Part shown: positions 1 through 12,605 of the stretch, in pieces | Layout of the letters: every line of letters begins with the position of its first letter | Numbering within the stretch: position 1 is the first letter of the stretch | From: Prochilodus magdalenae | Taxonomy: Eukaryota; Chordata; Actinopteri; Characiformes; Prochilodontidae | Direction: 5' to 3' | DNA length: 64,000 nt | Assembly (NCBI GenBank): GCA_024036415.1 | Contig: JAMWET010000719.1 | Coordinates: 1 to 64,000, forward strand | Made by a program: the position numbers and the translations under genes | The notes under the pieces: model-generated | Seen by the model: the letters and a program-made list of their open reading frames with translations, nothing else | Told to the model about the DNA's origin: nothing | Databases searched by the model: none

Positions 1-190
1 TGCTCTCAAACCATCAGTGTATCCACACAGGAGAGAACTGTATCACTGTTCAAACTGTGGAAAAGAAGTTTGCGATGCAGCCTGACCTCAAGAAACACCA
101 GTGGCAATTTTCCAACAGTGAAACTTAATACTGTCTCAGAGTGTGGTGAGAAAAGCTTTCAAACAGAGAAGAAAAACAACATCAAAAGAA
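1..190 (+). pseudogene. 3' end of a C2H2 zinc-finger gene, frame-broken
   Basis: The first 130 bases hold the end of a zinc-finger array. A His-x3-His plus TGE linker is readable in frame 3 (QCIHTGEN), the next YHCSNCGK finger start lies in frame 2, and the helix and first zinc His of that finger return to frame 3 (PDLKKHQ). A third, weaker finger start follows at about 131-165 after an in-frame stop. No single frame spans one complete finger, so as written the sequence does not encode a working array. The family binds DNA through tandem fingers of about 28 residues. The window edge cuts the gene, so the upstream part is unseen. The frame breaks are single-base, like those in the ZNF locus at 5.3-6.7 kb, and could be sequence error instead of decay. 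Confidence 0.6.
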
Positions 191-482
191 GTCCATGCAG
201 AAAAGCTCTGTGACCTTGGACACGGAACTCATATTTGTCTTCTATGTGCTCTGCTAGATGCACCTTACTAACTGTAAGTCCTGCTACTGTCACACTGAAG
301 TGAAATCCCAGGATGTCATCTATAGCTTGTGGTGGAGCACTGGAGATGCCCAGCCTTTTTTTTAAAAGAAAAAAAAAAAAAATGATGGCCGGAGTAGTGT
401 TAGCGCACAGGCAGTAAGGTTGCACAATGATTTTTTAATGTTGGCGTTCATGTTGTTGATTACATTTGTTAGTGATGTCATG

Positions 483-509
483 AATAAACTGAATATGAAA
501 AAAAAAAAA
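483..509 (+). promoter_or_regulatory. Poly(A) signal followed by an A-run
   Basis: AATAAA at 483-488 is followed about ten bases later by a run of twelve A. It lies about 350 bases past the last zinc-finger remnant and could be that gene's 3' end. The genomic A-run could instead mean a retrocopied 3' end, but no target-site duplication was found. Confidence 0.35.
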
Positions 510-1900
510 TGCTTTGCAACCATAACAACAAAGTCTTAAAAACCCAACTTTGAATTCATGATGAAGACAAAGTCCACATGTCCTGAGGTGACTTTTCCCA
601 AAGAAGCCCCTGAATTACCATTTCGAAGTCTAAGGTGAACCGAGACACATGGGTGCCAGAATCTTGCATGTTTACATCCAATCCCATGCACCCTTGCCCT
701 GCCGTTGCCACAGGGAGGTTTGAGAGCAGAGACATTGAGTGTAGAGGTTTTGGGGCGGAGGTACAAGTAAAAACACCTTTAAACTTTGCAGACTGTAGGA
801 TGTTTAAACCGCCCTCCTATGATTGCATACATTTTTTATTCCAGTCGTTTGGAAGCAGGAGATAAGTGTTCTGGTCTTGTTTCTGGTACATTTGTATATA
901 TAAAATGTGAGACTCTATAGATCGGTAGATAATGTGTTTGCCATTTTCCAGCAAGCCTAAATTCAATAACTGTTTCCTGGCAATCCTTCCACAACTTTTG
1001 GGTAGTGTAGGGTTTTGTAGGTAGTGTCCGTTTGTAGTTTTTGGGAGATTCCCTGACCTCAATCTGCCTATGTCGTAGTTCCCCACCTATATTTTTTTTG
1101 GAGATTTTGCCACTTGAACAGTATATGCACAAGGTGTAATGAAGCTGATTCACTTTAGGATCAAATTTCCCCGGTCCACCTTTGGAACAAAAAATTATGC
1201 TAGTTACGACCGAGAACATCAGCGTATGACCATAAAAGCTTTTACCAAATTGTTATCTACAGTACGTCAAGCTTTTTAACCAGAGAAAATGTACCATACA
1301 GCATTGCGATGATCCACATGGCATTTCTGGGAATTTTCTCATACAACTTCGTTTGGGGTGTGGGTCTCGTGTCTAGTAGCCCCTAACACTTCACCCTAGT
1401 CCTGAAATAAACACTTTTCAGATCACTAGTGAACCTACCACGTTACACAGGGGCAGTAAACCACCTTACCTATATTCCACGTTCTAATAAGGGGCATCAT
1501 GTCCTCGTAGGCTTTCCAGTGCCTGTTCAGTGTGTCCAAAAACTTAAAGGACGATAAAGGATGGTCTGATAGCGACCACCTCCAAATTAAGACAATGACA
1601 GCAAAATAATAATTTTTTAAAAAGCAATAATATTGTTCAGTATACAATTTCAGAACAGTTCAGTCAGATCCATAATATGTGTGCTACTTGCACTTTGAGA
1701 TCACAGTGACATATATAATACTTAAGTAGCCTACAGATCTGGCAGAGGAGGCCCGTATTCCCCATAAAGGAGTCGTCTGCTATCTGGATAGCTTAAACAA
1801 AAACATCCACAAAAAAAAAAAAAAAAAACACCTGCCTTAACATTCTATTAGAGTTAATGAAGAGATCACTGAGCTTTTAATAGTAGCTAAATTTGAGACG
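510..1900. other. No gene recognised
   Basis: Only short overlapping frames on both strands, without recognisable domains, paired splice sites or repeats. An 18-base A-run sits near 1811-1828. Confidence 0.5.
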
Positions 1901-1904
1901 CAGG

Positions 1905-2420
1905 TTTAAGAGTGCTTTATTGTTATTTCAGCGTCATTCAAAGCACACAGGTGAAAGGAAACAAATGTTTCCTCCATGACCCACGGTATCACACAACACA
2001 CCGAATTAGTACAATATACACAGTGCATACAATACGGTGAATAAATATGGAAGACACTGAACATACAACCCCATGGCACGGACATACAGCACGTGGGAGT
2101 ACTGAGAATATGTGGACTTGTGTGAAAGAAGTATGTAACATACTCCAACATATTAAGCATCATTTCTTTATAGTCTCTGGGACGTTCAGGCAATATGATG
2201 CTTGCTGAAAGCGAGCATGCTGATGCAACAGAAATCAGAACAGTCTGAGCCTGAATGCCTTTGGTGCCTTCTCAATCACATGGCGGACGACAAAGAATTT
2301 ATTGGTCTGCTGCAAGAGGTCGTGCGGGCGATAAATATCCGTGATGGCGAGGAGGAGAGACCCCAGTGATCTTTCCAGCTGTCCTCGTTATTAACTAGAG
2401 CGCTCTTTTCTGGTCTGCTG
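1905..2420 (-). mobile_element. LINE 3'-end fragment, minus strand
   Basis: Read on the minus strand the segment ends with a short 3' UTR-like stretch containing a GGAGGAAAC block, GAAATAACAATAAAG and a poly(A)-like signal. The same blocks occur in the copy at 53.0-53.25 kb, which ends in GACTT repeats. This is the usual look of 3' ends of Rex1/CR1-type fish LINEs. Upstream on the minus strand (2200-2420) the sequence has coding-like character but no intact frame. The family assignment is from remembered 3'-end layout and is tentative. Confidence 0.4.
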
Positions 2421-2514
2421 AAGTGCATTATCCTTAACCAGGCCAGTAATAACCAGCCAACTCAAGATTTTCTTTATGTCAGGTGGGCAAGGATGGTGGA
2501 GGCTGGGTTGTGTC

Positions 2515-2790
2515 GGGATGGCTGAGTTTCCTTAACTATCCACAGAGATCGCTGAGGGGCTTTCTCTGATGTGAAGATAGCTAGACTAGCTAGATAGATA
2601 GAATCAGTATAGATAAATAGCATAGATAGATAAGATCACGAAGGAAATTTAGCAAAACAACCAATCAAAGCTATCTCAATCAATCTCATCCTTATCTATC
2701 TATCATATATATCTATACTATCTATCTTATCTTCATATCGAAGAAAAGCCCAGTAGCATCTCTGTGGACGTTAAGCCCGAAAGCTCACCA
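2515..2790. repeat. Degenerate inverted repeat (palindrome)
   Basis: Left arm about 2520-2632 and right arm about 2690-2787 are reverse complements with many small mismatches and indels. Matching blocks include TCCACAGAGAT at 2538-2548 against its complement near 2756-2767, and GAAGATA at 2573-2579 against the complement near 2728-2735. GATA repeats in the left arm face TATC repeats in the right arm. About 57 bases separate the arms. Weak symmetry may extend further out. It could be a genomic hairpin or a palindromic long-read artefact. Confidence 0.65.
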
Positions 2791-4700
2791 CCAGCCCTTA
2801 GCCAGCTAGTTTCGTCCTGCACGTGTTCAGGACTCCAGACGAATAGGGCGCCTTTATATTCTCTCAGGCGGTGAAGGTATCACAACAGGCATCTGTGGAA
2901 TCACTGGTTTTGCTCTAGAGCGCCTATAAGGTACCGTTGGTGCGCTTCTCCTGCAGGCCAGCGTGCGTAGGCGCGCTAGTGCCTGTCAACTGACTATCCA
3001 AAGACAAAACAGCCGTAAGAAGCATAGCCAGCGCTCCGTGCCGATTATATGCGAGATATGTACAACAGAGCGCAGGAGCTAATCAGCTATGAAGGTAAAG
3101 CCGTGTTCTTATCCTGAAACTCGGGGATGAATACGTTCCCGTTTGTGAACACATGATAAATGTGCGGGAGATCATAGTGAGCACAGCCCAATCACTCGAG
3201 CTTATTTGCCGAGGAGGGCTAATCTATTAAGCACTTAGCTCTGTTCCATATCATCTCATTAGCCAGGGGTGCGGGAAGAGTCAGAGGTGCCAGTCAACAC
3301 TGCAGGAAGGATTACTTGCGCGAAAGACAGCCTACTAGCTCCTTATCAATCATCAGCCGTTCATTTCAGTTCATTAACAGTCCATAATTCCTAACATCGG
3401 GTTATTTTCATCGTGTTGTGTTGTATTTATGATTGAATAACTAAGTAGATCACTTCCTCACAATTATGGAATGCTTAGCTTTTAAAATGATCCCAAGAAC
3501 TAAATATAGAGCCATACAAACTGCCGCAGCTTCCCAATTGAATTTAAAGTAGGCCAGCATTAGTTTATATTAATAATCGCCCTACAGTCACTTCCTCTTC
3601 GCGGGCTGTGATATGAGCAGTTTTCTACCGCCGGCCCGTCCTGTTGATGCACCCCTGGTTTTTTAGAGCCTCCTGTTAAAAACCTAAGGCCTTCAAACGT
3701 TTTCAGTGGCTGAAAAACGGTTCTTGACTGCAGCGCCAGGTCAGTTCCAGCTTTCAGCCACCTAGAACTCTTTTAATCTGACGATACCATGCCTGCTGTA
3801 ATGTGATGCACAGCTAGTGGTTTGTGCTGCTCCTAGGATGAACTAAAGCTAGACATTCCCGTGAAAAAGAGTGTCCTGATTGTGAAAGTCACCCATGCCC
3901 CATGCTTACGCACTAGATTCCTCCCCCGCATAAACATCACGGATAACTCCTCCTACTTTAGCCGCGGAGCGCGCCACGTCCAATGACCTTTCCTGCAAAT
4001 AATTATAACGCTTCTTGAATTTCATTATAGTGACATGGCACTTTTCTCCCTTCTCACTTTAAGTCTATTTTTAAATGAGCTTTGAGGGCTCAAAGCAAGG
4101 GAGCATTGATCCTGGGGTGTATTTAATATCTGGTTCTATCTTCTTTGCATGGTAGAGCTCTTAACTTACAATTTGATTTGTCTGATTTATTTAATGATCG
4201 TATAAGTTAGTGTAGTGTCTGATGATGACATCTGCCACTTTGCTCCTATTTGATGTATAAAAAGCGGGTGTGTGTTCGGAGCGGACAATCCGACGACAGT
4301 CAGTATATCTAGATCGAACACAGTTCCAGAGCTATTGGTGCGGGCATGGCGAGCAGAATACTCTGTAATCTTCTCCCATGATAGACTAAGAGTTTTCATC
4401 CATCAATGCTGGCCAGCTATTGCAGACTGCACGCGGTCCATTGTCATAGGAGAGGCTAGATGGGTGGCAAAATGCACCCTAGTTATCTCTCAGCCTGATC
4501 CTAGACTGAAAGACTCTGAGGTCTGTTTTCCTGTCCGCTCATGGTTCGACAGTAGCATCATTGAATTTACCCATTGAGTGGAGCTTACATGACATGCTTT
4601 TAGCGCATACAGATTCTGGCGTCAGACGATCTGTATTCTCCCCTGCCAATGAAAGTAAGTGACAAGAGAAGGGGTGCCCACAAACTTGACTCTAGCCACA
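2790..4700. other. No gene recognised; low-similarity sequence
   Basis: Mixed-composition sequence with no recognisable gene. The longest frame (4272-4577, 101 codons) shows no domain. A TATAAAA at 4256-4262 lies just upstream of it but has no other promoter support. Confidence 0.4.
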
Positions 4701-5068
4701 GGTGCTGAAGCAAGACAGAAATGTAGCTGTCACCCAACCTGCTGATAGAACACTCTATTTTATTTTTATCAAGTTTATTGGGTCCTATGTCAATCCAGAC
4801 CAGGTCGAGAGACTATTCTTGCGTTTAGTCAGGAGAAAGCTCCTAGAGCTAAGGCAAATGAAGGAGGAGCTTCTGACAAATTATCAAAGCCCTCCCAACT
4901 GTGTACAATCAGTTGAACCTCCAGTAATTAACTACACTACCACACACTAATCAACTGTGAAATGTGGTTAATAATGCTAACTTATATGTAATAGCATCAT
5001 CCTCAGTAGCGGCAAACATTCTAAATAAGATGCTAACCTTCTTTCTCTATCTTTCTCTCCTTCTTCAG

Positions 5069-6660
5069 GAAAGGCCTTTTACATCCGGGTCGCCATATCA
5101 TCTTCTTGAACCACTATTCTTCCTTTCTTATATCTTTCACCAGCTCTATTTTACTCCGCGACACAACACAACACATCAGGCAAACGTCACCAGAAGAATC
5201 CCCCCAAACAAAAGAGTCACACATTTGAAGTTAGGAAAGATAAAATGTGAGGATATCGAGTCAGAAGGTCCAGCCACACTCAGATAAACATCCTCTGCCT
5301 GTTCTCCACACCTAACCCACATCACAGACAACCAAACCTGACGCTCAGGCACAGACAGCAACTCTGTACTGCTCAGAGTAGTGGAAAAAATTTTACTAAA
5401 CAGAGTAATCCTCCAAAGAGACACCAGCGCATTCACATCGCGGGAGAGAAACCGTATTACTGCTCAGAGTGTGGAAAGAGTTTTACTGTACAGAGTAACC
5501 TCCGAAAGACACCAAGCGTGGTTCACAACTGGAGAGAGACCGTAATCATCACTGCTCAGACGTGTGGGAAAGAGTTTTACTCTACAGAGTCATCTCCAAA
5601 AGAAGGACCACGCAGCGCATTCACAGCAAGGAGGAAAGCTGTATGACTGCTGTGAGTGTGGCCAGAGTTTTATTTTCAACATAGTAATCTTCAAGGACGT
5701 CAGAGTGTATACACAGGACAGAAACCGTATCCCTGCTCAGAGTCGTGGGCAGGGAATTCCACAGAACATACCGTCCTACAACTGCAGGGCATTCACGACG
5801 GAGGGAGAAGCCGTTATCAACTGCTCGAGTGTGGGAAAGAGTTTTAGAGAGAATGCCGTGGTGCTCTCAGCAAACACCAGCGCATTCACACATGATGTGA
5901 AGCCGTATCACTGCTCAGAGTGTGGGAAAGAGATTTTTTTTAGAGAGATTGGTGCCCTCAGCAAAACACCAGCCGCATTCACACAGGAGTAGAAACCGTA
6001 TCACTGCTTGGAGTGTGGACAGAGTTTTAGTCAGTCACAGAGTAATCTACAACGTCAATCAGCCGCATTTCATACGGGAGAGAGACGCGTTTCACACATG
6101 CTCATGAGTCGTGGACAGAGTTTTAATCAACACGGACATCTCCAAATACACCCAGCGCATTCACACAGGAGAGAAACCGTAATCACTGCCTCGTGAGTTT
6201 GGAAAGAGTTTTATACCGAGAGACGTACATCTCCTCACAACACCAGCGCATTCATACAGGAGAGAAAACCATATCTCTGGCTCACAGGTGTGGACGAAGA
6301 GCCTTTAGAGAGAGTGGTATGGCCCTCAACTAACACCAGCGTGTTCACACAGGACAAAAGCCCTACTATCACTGCTCAGAGTGTGGACAGAGTTTTCAGT
6401 CTACAGAGTCGTCTTCAAATACACAAGCCACATTCACACGGACATAAACCGACATAACCGTATCACTGCTCAGAGTGCGGGAAGAGCTTTACTAGACACA
6501 GTGGGTTTTCAAAAACACCAGGTGCATCCACACAGAAGAAGAGAAGCCTCATCACTACTTAGAATGCAGAGGCCGCAGCTTTAGAGAAGGTGGTAGCCTC
6601 CCCCCCCCCTCCCCCTCAGGAAACACCAACGTGGTTTTCACACAAGAGAAACCCTCTCTC
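5069..6660 (+). pseudogene. C2H2 zinc-finger gene, about 14 finger units, frame-broken
   Basis: A pyrimidine-rich acceptor ending at 5068 precedes a stretch coding [14 protein letters not shown], like the acidic leader before the fingers in fish ZNF genes. From about 5366 the sequence cycles every 84-95 bases through finger cores (CSECGKSF), helices (QSNLQ) and HTGEKP-like linkers. I count about 14 units, starting near 5366, 5453, 5541, 5639, 5726, 5812, 5905, 5998, 6088, 6177, 6268, 6361, 6458 and 6547. Nearly every unit has a one- or two-base insertion or deletion, so the frame changes almost finger by finger and no long reading frame exists. A functional copy would be a nuclear DNA-binding protein. 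The indel-rich pattern with well-kept finger motifs fits uncorrected sequencing insertions at least as well as an old pseudogene. Confidence 0.75.
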
Positions 6661-8850
6661 CTCTGAGTAGGGACGGGTTTCTGATATTCACTTAAAAGCA
6701 CACTAAGGCGTTCATGTTAAGCCTCACACTACACAATTGTAACCTTGATTTTTTCCTTTTGCTAGACAGATTTTGGCACGAATAGCTCAAACCTGAGGAT
6801 GCATTGGTTTTTTAATCATTCATCTTTTATGTGTAAGAAATTTTCAATGACACCTTCTAGGATGCACCCTTGATGCCTCACAGGCTGCCCAAAACCAATT
6901 TGTTTGAGAAAAATATCTGTTCTGAAATTGGAGTTCAGGTTCTGTAGTGTGTGAAAAGTGTTGTGACTGCGCTGTGAGTTGTGAACAAAACTTAACGAGG
7001 ATGCAGGACCAGGGTTGAGGTGAACCCAAGGAAGGGGATAAATCCCTGCCCTCAAGCATCGAGCAGCCCCATTCTGGTATTAGAGAGTAGACAGACTTGT
7101 ATGTAAGATTCCTACTGGTGAAAGAAATGTGAGCACTTGTCACTGATCCCATCACTGAATGTGCAACAGGCTACAACAACGTTTTACGATTCTCAATTAC
7201 AAGACTGCAGTTTCTGTGAGTGTGAGCCAATATAGCAATCTGGTGAATGAAGTTGTAGGTAGTGGTGTCCGCTTGGCTTAGAAGTTGAAATGTGTAAGTG
7301 AAATAGGTCTTGCGAATAGGGCGCCCGTACAATTTATTTATGTCTTTATATTATTTTATTTGTTTTAAAATACGCATCTCTTTCAGGAGGTTGAAAAAGT
7401 AACTAAACTGTGTTCCTCTTGTACACAAAGCGTTTTTTTGTATAATAAAAGTGCTTTCCAAGATCTGACATTTTTTGTGTATTTTTAAATTGTCCCCATG
7501 GATGTCATTTTGATTGTTTCATTGGAAAGAATCCGTTTTGGGCTGGTTGAAACATACTGCCCTGTGGAGGATGCTGGAGAGTGAGACCTGGATCTTTGTT
7601 TCATCATCATTCTGGTAAAGTTATACCTGAGACTCTGGCCCAATCTCTATCTTTGTCTCTTTTCATCTATTTCTGGTGACAAAGTTTCCTCGCTCCCGTG
7701 CCACACAGTGGTTTGACTCTAGACTACCCGACTCAACCCATCTGTAAGCAGATAAATTTGAAAAGAAGCTGCTGTTTTCAAGGTAAATCTTTTGAGAACC
7801 ATTGGGAGCTTTATTTCAGCTACAGAACCAGGGACGAGAAGGACCCTGATTGTAACATCCATCTACACGGTTGTACTTTGAGTTATTTAGTTTTCACTAA
7901 ATAAAAGCTATTTAACTTTTTTTGTCTTTTTTCAGAGTGAAATTTCAACACAGCTTTATATTTTGTTAGACATTACATATCTCAGAAGTAGTTCCTAAAC
8001 CACTGTAACTGATGTCCCTTAACGGTTAACTTTTTTTAAAGATATGGTAAAAGTGACAAATTTTGGGGGGAATTAGGGTAGTTAAAAGTCGCTCAGAATT
8101 TTTGGAGTTTTAAGAAATGAAGTGTGGTGCACCATCTGCCAAACACTGATAAGAGTGAATCAGTGATGTATGAAATTGCTACTGGGGTGGAAGACAATGT
8201 CATGCATGCCTTACAGTTAGCTGGAACAGATCTAAATGTGCATAATTCCATCAATTATAAAATGCACATTAGGTGTACTTAAAAAAAGACTTACACCTAG
8301 CATGACATGACTTGCAGATCATTTAAATGTGCATTGAAAATTACTTCTTTTAACCCTTAAAGTGTGTCTTATGTTGGTGATGTGAAATGTATGACCTTAA
8401 TAATGTTAGTAATTCGCTAGTATATCTTAAAACCCCCATATTTCCATTAGGGAAGAAAGCAGGTATGGATATGATGTAATTGTACTACAGCTGAACTTCA
8501 GTCGCTGTAATAAATTTCTTATAATTTTACTTTATTTATAAGAAAAATCATAAAAGAAACAAAACATGCCAAAAACACTTTCAGGGATGTATGCCAGTTA
8601 CTCACAGTTCTCTTTGTCATTTGTTTTTATCCATGACTGTAACCAGCAGTGAAAGCAAAGTGATTTCACAACAGCTGTTGGACCTTCAGTAGAGGAATGC
8701 TAACACCTCAATGGTATGGGGTTCAGCCATTGTCAGTTTTAGTTCTTACTGCAGCAGTGTGGAAAGCAATGATCTGCAGAGAGGGATGAAGGTGACCTTT
8801 AAGATCTGCAAAAATGAAAAGATGCTGCAGGATGGGTAGAGCTGATGAGT
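6660..8850. other. 3' flank of the ZNF locus; AATAAA at 7444-7449; no further gene
   Basis: Likely 3' untranslated and intergenic sequence. AATAAA at 7444-7449 and again near 7900 are possible polyadenylation signals. Short frames on both strands show no domain. Confidence 0.4.
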
Positions 8851-8854
8851 GAAG

Positions 8855-8929
8855 TCTATGATGAACGACCAGTCCATACCTGAGCCTCTAAACTTTAGAA
8901 GGAGTTGGCACTGTATCATCTGAACCAGA
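8855..8929 (+). pseudogene. NLR N-terminal repeat exon, decayed copy (locus A)
   Basis: Starts SMMNDQSIPEPLNF, matches the exon copy at 11,445-11,524 and is related to the [16 protein letters not shown] unit of the locus B repeat exon. A two-base loss after TTTAGAAG breaks the frame. It ends in CCAGA before GTGAGG, a retained splice donor. No acceptor is clear. It shows that NLR N-terminal exons were scattered upstream of the locus A NACHT remnant. Confidence 0.6.
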
Positions 8930-9117
8930 GTGAGGCCAAACCACATTTGAAGGTGTTTAGATATCTCAGACATTTAGACTAATGTAATGTCCTGGGATTC
9001 AGATAGACTGTCACAGAGTTGTTAACCATGACAAGTACCAGTGTGAACAGTTTTCCCAAAAGATCTGATCTGAGAAATGCATCTGCTTTGCCTATAGTCT
9101 GAACGCTCTGAAGCCTC

Positions 9118-11440
9118 TTGTATACACTCTTCATATTGGTCTTGTTGTATTGTTTTGCTATCCGGTGTCGACCAAAGGAGGATGAAGATAAGCGTGAACT
9201 ACGTGAACTACAAGCTGTGTTGGATATAAATCTTTTTAGTGTGATATTAATAAATTGTATATCTGTTTACATTAATATATTTTTATTTGATACGACAAAT
9301 GTTTTTTTAAGCAAATTACTGTTTTTTTTTCGTGCTTCTTAAGTAGGAATCTGTAAACAGAGCGCTGATGAAGAAGCAGACTATAGACAGCATGTTCATG
9401 TGCAGTAGCCTTGTTCAGCCAGCAGATGGAGGAGGTGGGCTGCAGTAATTTGGGGTTATTTTAAAGATTACGTTTTAAAGAAAGTGTTTCTGCAGAACTG
9501 AGGAGTATGTATTGAATGCATCATTATTAAGTCATGTATTAACTAGTAACTAATAACTGTCTATTAAATGTGGTTTAAAAACAAAGATATAATCTTAATA
9601 ACTGATGCTTTAACAGGCAGGAACCCACAGGCCCAAGTGGGCCTAGTGGGCAAGCAATGGTAACAAAAATTGAACAGCTGTTTTTGACAATAACTATTTG
9701 TAAAAGTTAAAATGGAAGAGGAGAACATTTTCCATGAAGTGAAGAAGACTGAACAGCCCAACACTGGGGGGCAGTGTAATTCTTAGTTATGTCATTTAAA
9801 CCATTGATATAACGTATGCTGCTACAAACTTTATTAATTACATGGCCCAAATCACAGCTGGACTAGTCTGCTAGTAAAGCTGCTGTTTTCTGTTTGGCTT
9901 GTCAGACATTTGACTTTTGCAGTGTGGACATCATAAAAGGTTTTGCAACACAGCATGATTCTGTATTTGTATGCCCTCTTGCTGTTAGGACAAGTGCCAT
10001 AGTGTTACGGCCCATCAAAACACAATTCTTTCATTATTTCCATTATTTCATTTATATTTGTCTCTAATCACTGCTTAGAAACTGCTACACCGTTACCTCG
10101 GTCAAGCTTTGGGGTTTTTAGCAGTGAAGTTTTAATTGTGAAATCTGAAGCTCCAGAAACATGTCCATGCAGAAAAAAACATTTTTCTTAAATCAACAGA
10201 GACCACAATAGTATGTTAAAAGTTCAGAGTTTGTATGTGTGCATTTTCCAGCCTTGTCCGTACCTTTCCAGGTTTTTGTCCTCACTGGGGCATTTGTGTT
10301 GCTTTATGATAAAGTATTTCATTGGCTGGTGGGTTGATGTTCATTAATGCTCTAATGAATGTGTGTGTGATATCGCTTTTGTTTTTGTCTCAACTGGATG
10401 AAAGTGCTTACAGCAGTGACATGTCAAACACTGCAGGTAGTGTGTTGTCATCATGGTGCATCATAGACCATATATAAGATACTTTGTTATTAAACTCAAG
10501 GATAATCCAAACAATGTATCCAGGTAGGGATAGACCCTAAGTATTTGTGCTTAGGGTCCAGTAATTTGATAATCAGGTCCTGTTTATTAACCTGCTGCCA
10601 TTAAACATGAAATATCCAGTAGAGAACTATATCTATAAAGGGTTATTTTGTAACTAAAGTGAATAAAACTGAATATGAATATATAGTTTATTTATTCTTC
10701 AATGATGCACATCAATGGACTATGTACCTTTTTTAAAATTACATTTTCTGTCTGAACTACTTTATAACAGTAGCATCACTTTAGATGTTTCAGCATCTGC
10801 TTAGTCTCACTGAGCTGGAGCTGATGATATCACATTCTGAAAACTAAAGAACTAAAGACTTACACCATAAGTACAGTAGCATGAAATAAAGTGATAATAC
10901 AAATTAATAAAATAATTAATAATAAATTAATAATACATTTTATTTTGCATGTGTTTATTTATGTATTAATATTCCTCATCATTAAGATCATATTTATATA
11001 TTTGGTGTAGGTCCATAATGATATTTTATAGTGTGTATTTGTGTTAGCTTTCAGTCTGAGATTTTGGTAATAAATATTCAGAGAGTGAAACAGAAATGGA
11101 TATCTCACAAGAGAAAAGTGTTTATTATGTAATTAAGCAAATAAAAAATGTTGTAGTAATGGGGAAACAGGGGTTAAGGGGTAAATGTTCTTGTGTACAC
11201 ATGCATAACTATAAATACTAAGTCATGTACAATAGGAACTACAAACTGTGGTTATATATGTTTTTAAAGTGTTGAGGTCTGAACTGTAGAGAACTGAGAC
11301 GTGTGTAAGTGACTGTTCAGTGATTATTAAAAAGGTAAAGATAAATCTGAGGTCTGAATATGTGTAATTTCAGTCTTATCGCCTCACTATGTGTACGGAA
11401 TTGAACTCTGAAACCACCTTAGATGAGGCAGAGAATACAA
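9118..11440. other. AT-rich intergenic sequence, no gene recognised
   Basis: Contains AT-rich simple stretches (about 10,895-10,960) and short frames without domains. No exon with paired splice signals was recognised. Confidence 0.45.
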
Positions 11441-11444
11441 CCAG

Positions 11445-11524
11445 GTGTCTATGATGACTGACCAGTCCATACCTGAGCCTCTAAACTTTAGAAGAGGAGT
11501 TGGAGCTGTATCATCTGAACCAGA
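11445..11524 (+). pseudogene. NLR N-terminal repeat exon with intact donor (locus A)
   Basis: Reads VSMMTDQSIPEPLNFRRGVG and then AVSSEPE up to the donor, parallel to the locus B exon ([20 protein letters not shown] units, last unit ending AVSSDPE before GTGAGT). Only one unit remains and no acceptor is obvious, so it is probably a fragment of a longer tandem-repeat exon. It is listed as part of a pseudogene because the downstream NACHT of locus A is broken. Confidence 0.6.
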
Positions 11525-12129
11525 GTGAGTTATTGTATCATGCGTAATATCAATATATTAATATCTGTATTATTGTATTATAACTCTAAATGGAGAAGTT
11601 TAAAACACAAATAGCACTCATTGTGGCTGTTTCCTGACTGTAACTTCAAGTCTCAGCAGTCCAGAAAGACAGATATACAGTTATTTATTATACATTCACA
11701 ATTTATTTATTAATTAGTTAAATTAAAAATGATTATTAATCCTCTGTTGCAGTCTAAAAATATGGATATGGTATATAAAATATATAAAAAATAAATGTTT
11801 TGGTTTTACAACCTGTAAGCACCTGTAAAGAAAATTTGCGTCGTTGTTTTTTTTTTTTACTGGGACTTGACAGAGTTATTGTTTGGAGGGTAAAATGATG
11901 TACCTGTACCTCTCCTGATTCTACACAAGAATATTCTGTCACCACTATAACTGGTACTTACCGACACCTATATTATTGCCACAGCAACTAATGCTTGTTG
12001 GTTGGTGATGTCTGAACACATAAATCTGATTGGACTCCTACAGTCATTGGTTAGCATTAGTTAATCTTCCTTCAGTCCAATCACAGGCGGCTTTCTTTTT
12101 TCTTTTGTCTGTATTCAGTAGTGTTCATA

Positions 12130-12235
12130 TTGATCTCAACCAGACGAAGATGGGTTCCCCTTTTGAGTTTTGCTTCCTCTCAAGGTTTCTGCCACCTGAC
12201 TTGCATGTTTAGCACTTGTGCATTCTGATAACAGA
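12130..12235 (+). mobile_element. LINE 3' UTR-like fragment
   Basis: The stretch GATGGGTTCCCCTTTTGAG followed by CTCTCAAGGTTTCTGCC is a motif I associate with the 3' ends of L2-type LINEs in fish. Nothing else of the element is present. This is recognition from memory only. Confidence 0.35.
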
Positions 12236-12605
12236 TTAGGCTGCGAAGGTTTGTTGCTATATGCAAATACATAGTGTTGGCACCTGTGAGTTTAGTTGTA
12301 CATGTGCAGTGCTGAAGTCTAACAGCAGGGGGCAGCAGCATCTAACCTGCATAAAAAATCAAGATAAAGTGTTTGACCAATTATAGCACAGGTCTTGTAG
12401 TTATTATGGTAGCTAAGTAGTGCAAGAGTCAGTTATCTAGTTAAAATCTAGTTTTTGAGTGGAACCAAAACTTTAGAGTACAGTAGACAAACAGTAAACA
12501 TTTTTTGTTTTTCCTTTGATAACCATACACTAGAAGGATACACACTACTGTGCCTGGAGTGTAAAATTTACTCCTAAGAAACCACTCTTTATAAAATCAA
12601 AGTCT

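Noticed and set aside
4272..4577. 101-codon frame downstream of a TATAAAA
   Set aside because: No domain, no splice or poly(A) context, and it lies in the suspected low-accuracy stretch.
4702..4950. 82-codon frame upstream of the ZNF fingers as an N-terminal domain
   Set aside because: No match to KRAB, SCAN or FinTRIM-like leader motifs that I know; junction to the ZNF exon not supported.
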